Position numbers and translations under genes: made by a program
Source of the DNA: Oscillospiraceae bacterium
GTDB lineage: Bacteria > Bacillota > Clostridia > Oscillospirales > UBA929
Assembly (NCBI GenBank): GCA_031258665.1
Contig: JAIRML010000282.1
Span: 1-5,023 of the forward strand
Length of the DNA stretch: 5,023 nucleotides
Reading direction: 5' to 3'
In this document: positions 1-4,626 of the stretch, piece after piece
How the letters are laid out: the number at the start of each line of letters is the position of its first letter
How positions within the stretch are numbered: the first letter of the stretch is position 1
Notes under the pieces: generated by a model
Told to the model about the DNA's origin: nothing
Seen by the model: the letters and a program-made list of their open reading frames with translations, nothing else
Database searches by the model: none

Positions 1-35
1 CCCCCGTGTTGTTGAAAAACAAAGTTTTTCAACAA
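1..35 (+). repeat. Hairpin module C, first copy (cut by window edge)
   Basis: A perfect 12-bp stem, TTGTTGAAAAAC (9-20) with GTTTTTCAACAA (24-35), closes an AAA loop. Positions 1-35 match 115-149 at 34 of 35 bases, so this is the first visible period of a 114-bp tandem arrangement that probably continues left of the window. There is no run of T after the stem, so it does not look like an intrinsic terminator on the + strand. Apparent reading frames through it are by-products of the repeat and do not look like a gene. Confidence 0.85.
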
Positions 36-40
36 ATAAA

Positions 41-114
41 CAGATCCCATCCGCGGTTTGCGGAATTCATTTCCGCAAACCGCACCCCGCGAGGCGCCTC
101 AGCGCCTCGATCCA
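41..114 (+). repeat. 74-bp double-hairpin module B, copy 1
   Basis: The module contains two perfect inverted repeats. The first has 13-bp arms, GCGGTTTGCGGAA (53-65) and TTCCGCAAACCGC (71-83), around a 5-nt loop. The second has 8-bp arms, CGAGGCGC (90-97) and GCGCCTCG (102-109), around CTCA. It runs from CAGATCC to GATCCA. The same 74 bases recur at 3754-3827 with one difference (G89 versus A3802). Such near-identity in non-coding DNA about 3.7 kb away implies recent copying, gene conversion or strong constraint. Confidence 0.92.
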
Positions 115-199
115 CCCCCGTGTTGCTGAAAAACAAAGTTTTTCAACAACTAAAACAACAATTTTTGGTTGTGGGCTGCGGAGGCAGCCCACGTTGGGA
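115..199 (+). repeat. Hairpin unit C+D before tyrS
   Basis: A second C hairpin pairs TTGCTGAAAAAC (123-134) with GTTTTTCAACAA (138-149), with one C-A mismatch. A linker (ACAACAATTTTTGGTT) follows, then hairpin D: GTGGGCTGC (171-179) pairs perfectly with GCAGCCCAC (184-192) around GGAG. The tail CGTTGGGA leads straight into the tyrS Shine-Dalgarno sequence. The unit has the same hairpin-linker-hairpin plan as the repeats before scpA, scpB, the DUF2953 gene and ytfJ. No T-box motif is visible in positions 1-211, so nothing here shows tRNA-sensing control of tyrS. Confidence 0.88.
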
Positions 200-211
200 C
201 GGAGGAAAAGC

Positions 212-1438
212 ATGACTGTTTGGGAGGAGCTGAGCGCGCGCGGTCTGGTCGCGCAGACCACCGGGGACGACACGGTGCGGAACCTGGTCAATGAGGGCAA
301 GGCTGTCTTTTACATCGGGTTTGATCCCACGGCCGACAGCCTGCATGTGGGGCATTTCCTGCCCCTCATCCTGATGCGCCACCTGCAGCGCGCCGGCAAC
401 AGGCCCATCGCCCTGATCGGCGGCGGCACCACGATGGTGGGCGACCCCAGCGGGCGGACCGACCTGCGGCAGATGATGACGGCCGAGCGCATTGGCGCCA
501 ACGCGGAAAAATTCAAGGGGCAGATTGGCCGGTTTATCGATTTTTCGGAGGACAGGGCCGTCATGGTGAACAACGCCGACTGGCTGATGGGGCTGAACTA
601 CATTGAGTTCCTGCGCGATGTGGGCGTTCACTTCTCGGTCAATCGCATGCTGGCCGCCGATTGCTTCAAGTCGCGGATGGAGCGCGGCCTCAACTTTCTG
701 GAATTCAACTACATGCTGATGCAGGGGTATGATTTCCTCTGCCTGCACGACCGGTACGGCTGCAATCTTCAGTGCGGCGGCGCCGACCAGTGGTCGAACA
801 TTTTGGCGGGCACGGAGCTCATCCGCCGCAAACGGACACACGACGCGCACGGACTCACCATCACACTGCTGCTCACCGCGGAGGGCATCAAGATGGGCAA
901 GACCGCGAAGGGCGCCGTTTGGCTCGATCCGGAAAAGACAAGCCCCTTTGAGTTCTTCCAGTACTTTCGCAACGTGGCCGACGCCGACGTGATCCCTTTC
1001 CTCAAAAAGCTGACGTTCCTGTCTTTGGAGGAGATCGACGCGATGGCGGCCTGGGAGGGGGCGCAGCTCAACACCGCCAAAGAGCGCCTGGCTTTCGCGC
1101 TCACGTCCCTCGTTCATGGCGACCGGGAGGCCGCGCAGGCCCGGGAGGCCGCCCGCGCGCTCTTCGGCGGCGGCGGGGACGCCGGCGACATGCCGACCAC
1201 CGCGCTGTCAAAGGCGCGGTTCGCAGACGGCGCCATCTCTGTGCTGGACCTGCTCGTCGCCTGCAAGCTGGCCGCCTCGAAGGGAGACGCGCGCCGCCTG
1301 GTCGAGCAGGGCGGGGTGGAAGTGAACGGCCGGAAGGCCGACTCCTTTGGCGTCTCCTACACCGAGGAGCAGGTGCGCGGCGGGCTGGTCGTCAAGAAGG
1401 GGAAAAAGACATTTCACAGGGTGCGGCTCTCGTCATGA
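212..1438 (+). CDS. tyrS: Tyrosyl-tRNA synthetase
   Basis: This 408-residue class I aminoacyl-tRNA synthetase charges tRNA-Tyr with tyrosine using ATP, in the cytoplasm. The N-terminal Rossmann fold carries the HIGH-type motif HVGH (45-48) inside YIGFDPTADSLHVGH. The KMSKS-type loop is KMGKT (227-231), and GADQWSN lies at 190-196. By comparison with the Bacillus stearothermophilus enzyme, the tyrosine-pocket residues appear to be Y34, D78, Y167, Q171, D174 and Q193. A C-terminal S4-like RNA-binding domain spans about 342-405. Length matches the family (about 400-425). The start at 212 was chosen because GGAGGA (201-206) sits 5 nt upstream and MTVWEEL is a normal N-terminus; an in-frame alternative start at 194 would add six residues and lies in repeat DNA. 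No catalytic residue is missing. It heads the visible gene string. Confidence 0.97.
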   Translation: MTVWEELSARGLVAQTTGDDTVRNLVNEGKAVFYIGFDPTADSLHVGHFLPLILMRHLQRAGNRPIALIGGGTTMVGDPSGRTDLRQMMTAERIGANAEKFKGQIGRFIDFSEDRAVMVNNADWLMGLNYIEFLRDVGVHFSVNRMLAADCFKSRMERGLNFLEFNYMLMQGYDFLCLHDRYGCNLQCGGADQWSNILAGTELIRRKRTHDAHGLTITLLLTAEGIKMGKTAKGAVWLDPEKTSPFEFFQYFRNVADADVIPFLKKLTFLSLEEIDAMAAWEGAQLNTAKERLAFALTSLVHGDREAAQAREAARALFGGGGDAGDMPTTALSKARFADGAISVLDLLVACKLAASKGDARRLVEQGGVEVNGRKADSFGVSYTEEQVRGGLVVKKGKKTFHRVRLSS

Positions 1439-1452
1439 GGGCCGGCCGGCCC
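1439..1452. repeat. 14-bp perfect GC palindrome after tyrS
   Basis: GGGCCGGCCGGCCC begins on the base after the tyrS stop codon and is its own reverse complement. It could form a 5-bp stem with a GGCC loop. No T-tract follows, so a terminator is not supported. The same gap carries a direct repeat CCCGGCGT (1450-1457 and 1467-1474). This is the only junction in the window without the hairpin repeat family. It may be simple GC-rich sequence without function. Confidence 0.55.
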
Positions 1453-1503
1453 GGCGTGCGGCGCTGCCCGGCGTCGCTCTCAAAAAAGCCCAGACAGGTA
1501 AGA

Positions 1504-1518
1504 AGGAGAGACATTGTG
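1504..1518 (+). promoter_or_regulatory. Ribosome binding site that sets the GTG start of the M50 protease
   Basis: AGGAG at 1504-1508 lies 7 nt before GTG at 1516. An alternative in-frame ATG at 1435 overlaps the tyrS stop (ATGA). It would add 27 arginine-rich residues that do not resemble this family, and I saw no comparable Shine-Dalgarno sequence before it. The GTG start puts the HExxH motif near residue 25, as expected for small M50 proteins. Confidence 0.8.
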
Positions 1519-2172
1519 CGTTTTTTGCAAGGGTTCACCCCCACAGACCTTCTCATCATCCCGGCGGCGCTGATTGCCATCGTCTTTCACGAGTTCTCCC
1601 ACGGCCTGGTCGCGTATTGGCTCGGCGACAAGACCGCCCAGGAGAGAGGGCGGCTGTCGTTCAAGCCCTGGCGGCACATCGACCCGTTGGGTCTCGTGCT
1701 GCTGATCGTGGCCGGGTTCGGCTGGGCCAAACCCGTGCCGGTCGACCTGCGCTATTTTAAAAAGCCGCGGCGCGATTTCGCGCTGGTGGGGCTCGCCGGG
1801 CCCGTGTCAAACTTTCTGCTGGCGTTGCTGGCGCTGTTTTTATCCTTCCTGACGGATCTGCTGGCGCCTGAGCTGTGGGACGGTCTGCTGGCGCTGTTCT
1901 TTCTCTATTTGACCATCATCAACATCGGGCTGGGCGTGTTCAATCTCTTCCCCATTCCGCCGCTGGACGGTTCGAAGGTGGCGGGTCTTCTCCTCCCGGA
2001 CCGCGTGTATTACCGTGTCCTGGCCTACGAGCGCTACGGGATGGCGCTGCTCGCCCTGCTGCTCATCACCGACGTGCTCGATGGTCCGCTGGAGTTTTTG
2101 ACAGATCAGGTGTTTTACGGGCTCAGCTACGCGGCGTCACGGCCCTTTGTGTGGCTCGGCCTCGGCGGGTGA
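1516..2172 (+). CDS. Small site-2-protease-like M50 membrane metalloprotease
   Basis: The 218-residue protein is a multi-pass membrane zinc protease of the compact S2P/M50 group without a PDZ domain, similar in size to Bacillus YwhC. The first hydrophobic helix (about 11-30) carries the zinc motif HEFSH (25-29, catalytic Glu26). The third zinc ligand is probably Asp151 in NLFPIPPLDG (143-152), the family's second motif. AGPVSN (94-99) starts another conserved membrane segment, and further hydrophobic segments span about 58-70, 100-118, 123-142 and 170-185. The active-site motifs are complete, so it is probably an active intramembrane protease; its substrate is unknown. It lies 77 bp after tyrS and before scpA. 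The same placement beside scpAB is common in Clostridia, but a functional link to chromosome condensation is not established. Confidence 0.92.
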   Translation: MRFLQGFTPTDLLIIPAALIAIVFHEFSHGLVAYWLGDKTAQERGRLSFKPWRHIDPLGLVLLIVAGFGWAKPVPVDLRYFKKPRRDFALVGLAGPVSNFLLALLALFLSFLTDLLAPELWDGLLALFFLYLTIINIGLGVFNLFPIPPLDGSKVAGLLLPDRVYYRVLAYERYGMALLALLLITDVLDGPLEFLTDQVFYGLSYAASRPFVWLGLGG

Positions 2173-2192
2173 GACCGGCAGCCAGAATTGGC

Positions 2193-2263
2193 TCCTTATT
2201 GCCGCGAAGCGGCAATAAAAACAAGAATTTTGGGTTGTGGGTTGCGGGCGCAGTCCACGTTGG
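2193..2263 (+). repeat. Short hairpin repeat unit (A+D) before scpA
   Basis: The first hairpin pairs TTATTGCCGC (2196-2205) with GCGGCAATAA (2209-2218) around GAA, a perfect 10-bp stem. The linker AACAAGAATTTTGGGTT follows. The second hairpin pairs GTGGGTTGC (2237-2245) with GCAGTCCAC (2250-2258), with two G-T pairs that RNA would tolerate. The unit ends CGTTGG. About 45 bp separate its end from the scpA start, more than in the other copies; this spacer holds a small CAGGG/CCCTG inverted repeat (2270-2274 with 2282-2286) and then the purine-rich scpA Shine-Dalgarno region. Confidence 0.88.
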
Positions 2264-2306
2264 TAAATACAGGGAATCTAACCCTGAAGGGGAGGGGAGC
2301 GGGTCC

Positions 2307-3080
2307 ATGCAGATACCCATGTTTCGGCTGGAGCAGGCCGTGCGGGGTCCACAGGAGACATTGGAGGACTTCGAGGGTCCGCTCGATCTGATCTTGCATC
2401 TGCTGAGTAAAAACAAGATGGAGATCCGTGACATCCGGATCTCCGAGCTGGTCGACCAGTATTTTGCCTACCTGGAGCACATGAAACGCATGGATCTGGA
2501 GATCGCCAGTGAATTTGTGGTCATGGCCTCCCATCTGGTTTATATCAAGTCGCGCATGCTGCTGTCGCTGTCCGACGAGCGGCCGGAGGAGGAACTCGAT
2601 CTGCTGATGCAGGCGCTGGAGCAGCGGCGTCAGCAGGAGGATTACCGCCGCATTGTCGTCGGGCGCGATTTTTTGCTGGCGCGCGCCGAGATCGGGCGCA
2701 GCCTTTACACAAAACCGCCCGAACCGCTGCCCGCCGACAAGACATACACACGCCGTCACAGCGCCGAAGAACTGGGGCAGGCGCTCGTGCAGATGCAGCA
2801 GCGCGTGGAGCGCCGCCGCCCGCCGGATCCGGCGGCATTCTCCCGTCTGGTGGGCCGGGAGCCCCACCCCGTCGGCGACATGATCGCGCTGGTCCTCCGC
2901 CGGTTGGAGACGGCGGGCCGTCTGCTGTTCTCTATGCTGCTGCGGCAGTGGAAGGACCGGTCGGGGCGGGTGGCCCTGTTCTTGGCCATGTTGGAACTGT
3001 GCCGGGACGGCCGGATCGCCGTCGACGAGCACGGGGGTGAACACGGGGGGGACTATTCACTGTGTTTGAGGGGAAAATAG
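2307..3080 (+). CDS. scpA: Segregation and condensation protein A (kleisin)
   Basis: The 257-residue kleisin bridges the SMC dimer heads and binds a ScpB dimer in the SMC-ScpAB complex on the nucleoid. The family signature DFEGPLDLILHLL is at 21-33, followed by SKNKMEIRDIRISELVDQY (34-52) and the helix MDLEIASEFVVMASHLVYIKSRMLL (62-86), the usual N-terminal SMC-neck-binding region. A charged middle section (about 90-195) leads to a C-terminal winged-helix segment (about 220-245, VALFLAMLELCRDGRIAV) expected to contact the SMC cap. Length is normal for ScpA. The start at 2307 is supported by the purine run GGAGGGGAG (2291-2299) upstream. The open frame extends back to 1875, but that part overlaps the protease gene in another frame and does not look like ScpA. 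The last residues (HGGEHGGDY) are histidine/glycine-rich and may be lineage specific. Confidence 0.96.
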   Translation: MQIPMFRLEQAVRGPQETLEDFEGPLDLILHLLSKNKMEIRDIRISELVDQYFAYLEHMKRMDLEIASEFVVMASHLVYIKSRMLLSLSDERPEEELDLLMQALEQRRQQEDYRRIVVGRDFLLARAEIGRSLYTKPPEPLPADKTYTRRHSAEELGQALVQMQQRVERRRPPDPAAFSRLVGREPHPVGDMIALVLRRLETAGRLLFSMLLRQWKDRSGRVALFLAMLELCRDGRIAVDEHGGEHGGDYSLCLRGK

Positions 3081-3081
3081 T

Positions 3082-3153
3082 GCTTTGTTGCCGCGAAGCG
3101 GCAACAAAAAACAAGAATTTGGGTTGTGGGTTGCAGATGCAACCCACGTTGGG
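3082..3153 (+). repeat. Short hairpin repeat unit (A+D) between scpA and scpB
   Basis: The first hairpin pairs TTTGTTGCCGC (3084-3094) with GCGGCAACAAA (3098-3108), a perfect 11-bp stem with a GAA loop. Linker ACAAGAATTTGGGTT follows. The second hairpin pairs GTGGGTTGC (3126-3134) with GCAACCCAC (3139-3147) perfectly around AGAT. The tail CGTTGGGG ends 5 nt before the scpB start codon, so the repeat fills essentially the whole 78-bp scpA-scpB gap. Relative to the copy before tyrS, a C-G pair in the second stem has become T-A, a compensatory change. Confidence 0.92.
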
Positions 3154-3161
3154 GAAATATG
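3151..3161 (+). promoter_or_regulatory. scpB start region; weak Shine-Dalgarno inside the repeat tail
   Basis: The only purine run before the scpB ATG (3159) is GGGGAAA (3151-3157), whose G's belong to the repeat tail. Spacing is short (4 nt after GGGG). The D hairpin ends at 3147, so this ribosome binding site is directly flanked by repeat structure. An in-frame alternative start at 3126 lies inside the hairpin and would add eleven residues unlike ScpB. Confidence 0.6.
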
Positions 3162-3701
3162 GAAATTAAAGAGATTTTGTCCGTGCTGGAAGGCATTTTG
3201 TTTGCGGCGGGCGACGCGGTCCGCGTCGAACGCCTGTGTGCGCTGCTTTCGTTGGAGCGCCGGGAGGTCGAGGCGATGCTGGCGCAGTTGGCGGACGAGT
3301 ACCGTTTTGAGCGCCGCGGGATCCGGATGGTGCGCATGGAGGACCGCTGGCAGCTTGTCTCCGCGCCCGAGCATGCCGAGCTGATCCGCGCGGCGCTGGA
3401 GGAGAGGCGCGCGCCGCCGCTCTCCAAACCCGCGCTGGAGGTGCTGGCCATCGTCGCCTACTACCAGCCCACCACCCGCGCGCACATAGACCAGGTGCGC
3501 GGCGTAGACAGCTCCAACACCGTGATCACGCTGACAGAGAAAGGCCTTATCGAAGAGTGCGGACGGCTGGAAGTGCCCGGGCGGCCCATTCAGTACCGGA
3601 CGACGCCGGTGTTTTTGCGCTCCTTTGGCCTGTCATCGCTGGAAGAACTGCCGGAACTGCCCTTTGGCCTCACCGAGGAGGACGGGCAGCTCAGCCTGTG
3701 A
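3159..3701 (+). CDS. scpB: Segregation and condensation protein B
   Basis: The 180-residue kite protein dimerises on the ScpA kleisin linker and is needed for SMC-ScpAB function in chromosome segregation. Two winged-helix domains are recognisable. The N-terminal one (about 1-80) starts MEIKEILSVLEGILFAAGDAV, the usual ScpB opening. The C-terminal one (about 86-160) contains LSKPALEVLAIVAYYQPTTR (88-107), RGVDSSNTVITLTEKGLIEECGR (114-136) and PGRPIQYRTTPVFLRSFGL (140-158), the most conserved stretch of the family. LEELPELP (161-168) is the typical end. Length is normal. It follows scpA with a 78-bp gap occupied entirely by a hairpin repeat, whereas in many bacteria scpA and scpB are much closer or overlap. 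The pairing with scpA makes identification secure. Confidence 0.97.
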   Translation: MEIKEILSVLEGILFAAGDAVRVERLCALLSLERREVEAMLAQLADEYRFERRGIRMVRMEDRWQLVSAPEHAELIRAALEERRAPPLSKPALEVLAIVAYYQPTTRAHIDQVRGVDSSNTVITLTEKGLIEECGRLEVPGRPIQYRTTPVFLRSFGLSSLEELPELPFGLTEEDGQLSL

Positions 3702-3703
3702 CA

Positions 3704-3911
3704 GTACCTTGCTGCCGCGAAGCGGCAACCAAAAACAAGAATTTTTTTGGGGACAGATCCCATCCGCGGTTTGCGGAATTCATTTCCGCAAACCGCACCC
3801 CACGAGGCGCCTCAGCGCCTCGATCCAACCCACGTGTTGTTGAAAAACGAAGTTTTTCAACAAATAAAACAAGAATTTGGGCCCAGGGTTGCAGGGGCAG
3901 CCCACGTTGGA
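3704..3911 (+). repeat. Long composite hairpin repeat (A-B-C-D) between scpB and the DUF2953 gene
   Basis: Four modules follow one another and fill nearly the whole 223-bp gap. A: GCCGC (3714-3718) pairs with GCGGC (3722-3726) around GAA, extended imperfectly outward, then ACAAGAATTT. B: the 74-bp double hairpin (3754-3827, listed separately). C: TTGTTGAAAAAC (3837-3848) pairs perfectly with GTTTTTCAACAA (3852-3863) around GAA. D: linker ACAAGAATTTGGG, then GGGTTGC (3886-3892) with GCAGCCC (3897-3903), one T-G pair; the outer GTG of this stem has been lost. Tail CGTTGG runs into the Shine-Dalgarno sequence of the next gene. Confidence 0.9.
3754..3827 (+). repeat. 74-bp double-hairpin module B, copy 2
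   Basis: The module equals positions 41-114 at 73 of 74 bases. Its 13-bp stem is 3766-3778 with 3784-3796, and its 8-bp stem is 3803-3810 with 3815-3822. The single change (A3802) lies between the hairpins and leaves both stems intact. Here it is preceded by an A-type hairpin, whereas copy 1 is preceded by a C-type hairpin, so B behaves as an insertable cassette. Confidence 0.92.
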
Positions 3912-3912
3912 C

Positions 3913-3927
3913 GGGGGTGAGACAGTG
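3913..3927 (+). promoter_or_regulatory. Ribosome binding site that sets the GTG start of the DUF2953 gene
   Basis: GGGGGTGAG (3913-3921) resembles the 3' part of AGGAGGTGAG and puts GTG at 3925 at suitable spacing. The open frame extends upstream to a TTG at 3877, but those residues come from the repeat. Starting at 3925 places the hydrophobic segment at the very N-terminus, as expected for this family. Confidence 0.75.
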
Positions 3928-4470
3928 TTTTTTTGGGTGTTGGTCTGGGTAGCGCTGGCGCTGACGGGGGTGCTCATGACGCGGCTGCGCCTCACGTGGA
4001 TCGTCTGGCCTGGCCGGGCCCCCCTGCTGAGGCTCCGCTGGGGGCCGCTGGCGTTTCGTCTGCTGCCGCGCGTCGTCGCGGGCCGCCCGTCCGGGCCTTC
4101 GAAACGGCGGGCCGGGCCCAAAAGGCGGGCGGCGGGCGGACGGGCGGACATCCGGGCTCTCCTCACGCCGGCGCGGGAGAGCGCGCGGATTTTGTTGCGC
4201 GGGCTGCGCGTGGACAAGCTTTACGGCCACATTGTGGCCGGCGCCGGCGACGCGGCCCACGCGGCGCTTCTGTACGGGTCCCTGCACGCGGCCCTGGGTC
4301 TGGCGGCGCCGCTGCTGGCGCGCGCGAGGCGCCCGAACGTCACGGTGGGTCTCGATTACAGCCTTCCGTGCCCGAGGGTGTATCTGCTGGTGTCTGTGTC
4401 TGTCCGGCCCTTCGCGCTCCTGCGCGCCGCGCTGTGTTTTCTCTGGCGACGGGCCGCCGGCACGACATAA
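3925..4470 (+). CDS. DUF2953 (YtfI-like) membrane-anchored protein
   Basis: The 181-residue protein has one N-terminal hydrophobic segment (about 2-19, FFWVLVWVALALTGVLM), then RLRLTWIVWPG and a very basic Arg/Gly/Pro/Ala linker (about 53-73). A conserved-looking core reads LRVDKLYGHIVAGAGDAAHAALLYGSLHAALG (94-125), the pattern I associate with DUF2953. The C-terminal part (about 139-175) is probably beta strand followed by a helix (LLRAALCFLWRR). Biochemical function is unknown to me. The position directly before ytfJ supports the assignment, because Bacillus subtilis has the pair ytfI-ytfJ and many Clostridia keep it. The protein is somewhat short for the family and extremely arginine-rich. 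A role in sporulation is inference from the neighbour only. Confidence 0.82.
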   Translation: MFFWVLVWVALALTGVLMTRLRLTWIVWPGRAPLLRLRWGPLAFRLLPRVVAGRPSGPSKRRAGPKRRAAGGRADIRALLTPARESARILLRGLRVDKLYGHIVAGAGDAAHAALLYGSLHAALGLAAPLLARARRPNVTVGLDYSLPCPRVYLLVSVSVRPFALLRAALCFLWRRAAGTT

Positions 4471-4536
4471 AAGTTGGGAACCCCCATACACTGTTCAAGT
4501 GTCAGATGTTCTTTTGATGCCTGAGCCATACAATAA

Positions 4537-4609
4537 CCAATGTGGGTTGCACCTGCAGCCCACAATCAAAATTCTTGTTTCTTGTCGCCGCTTCGAGGCG
4601 GCAAGGTAC
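4537..4609 (-). repeat. Short hairpin repeat unit (A+D), inverted, before ytfJ
   Basis: Read on the - strand this is the same unit as those before scpA and scpB: GTACCTTGCCGCC, CGAAGCGGC, ACAAGAATTTTGATT, GTGGGCTGC-AGGT-GCAACCCAC, ATTGG. On the + strand the D stem pairs GTGGGTTGC (4542-4550) with GCAGCCCAC (4555-4563) and the A stem pairs CTTGTCGCC (4581-4589) with GGCGGCAAG (4597-4605), each with one T-G pair. It shares the outer end GTACCTTGC with the composite copy at 3704. It is the only inverted copy in the window and ends just before the ytfJ Shine-Dalgarno sequence. Confidence 0.87.
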
Positions 4610-4626
4610 GAATGAGGTGGAAAAAT

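Noticed and set aside
1..199. CRISPR-like array
   Set aside because: Although there are repeated palindromic pieces, there are no regularly spaced unique spacers. The period contains further repeat modules instead.
1..211. T-box or other riboswitch leader for tyrS
   Set aside because: I found no T-box consensus and no terminator with a T-tract. The visible structure is fully explained by the shared repeat modules.
6..215. Small + strand frame through the repeats before tyrS
   Set aside because: Its residues are a translation of the repeat modules, and a similar peptide appears in the composite at 3704-3911. Sequence constraint follows the stems, not codons.
143..1117. Long minus-strand open frame (324 codons) opposite tyrS
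   Set aside because: It is antisense to a clearly recognisable tyrS, has no family motif, and its end runs into repeat DNA. Long antisense frames are expected in GC-rich genes.
2196..3044. Minus-strand open frame (282 codons) opposite scpA
   Set aside because: It is a shadow of scpA with histidine- and glutamine-rich low-complexity translation, and its C-terminal end is encoded by the hairpin repeat.
3084..3120. Hairpins as intrinsic transcription terminators
   Set aside because: Stems are followed by A-rich sequence on the + strand, not a T run. On the - strand a T-rich stretch precedes the stem. Strong termination within this collinear gene string is not supported.
3691..4491. Minus-strand open frame (266 codons) opposite the DUF2953 gene and repeat
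   Set aside because: Composition is Arg/Pro/Gln-rich without motifs, and part of it translates the repeat modules. The + strand gene has a ribosome binding site, a membrane anchor and a family pattern.
4514..4534. Promoter with TTGATG and TACAAT before ytfJ
   Set aside because: The two boxes are only 9 bp apart, too close for a standard sigma-A promoter. No convincing forespore sigma-factor pattern was seen either.
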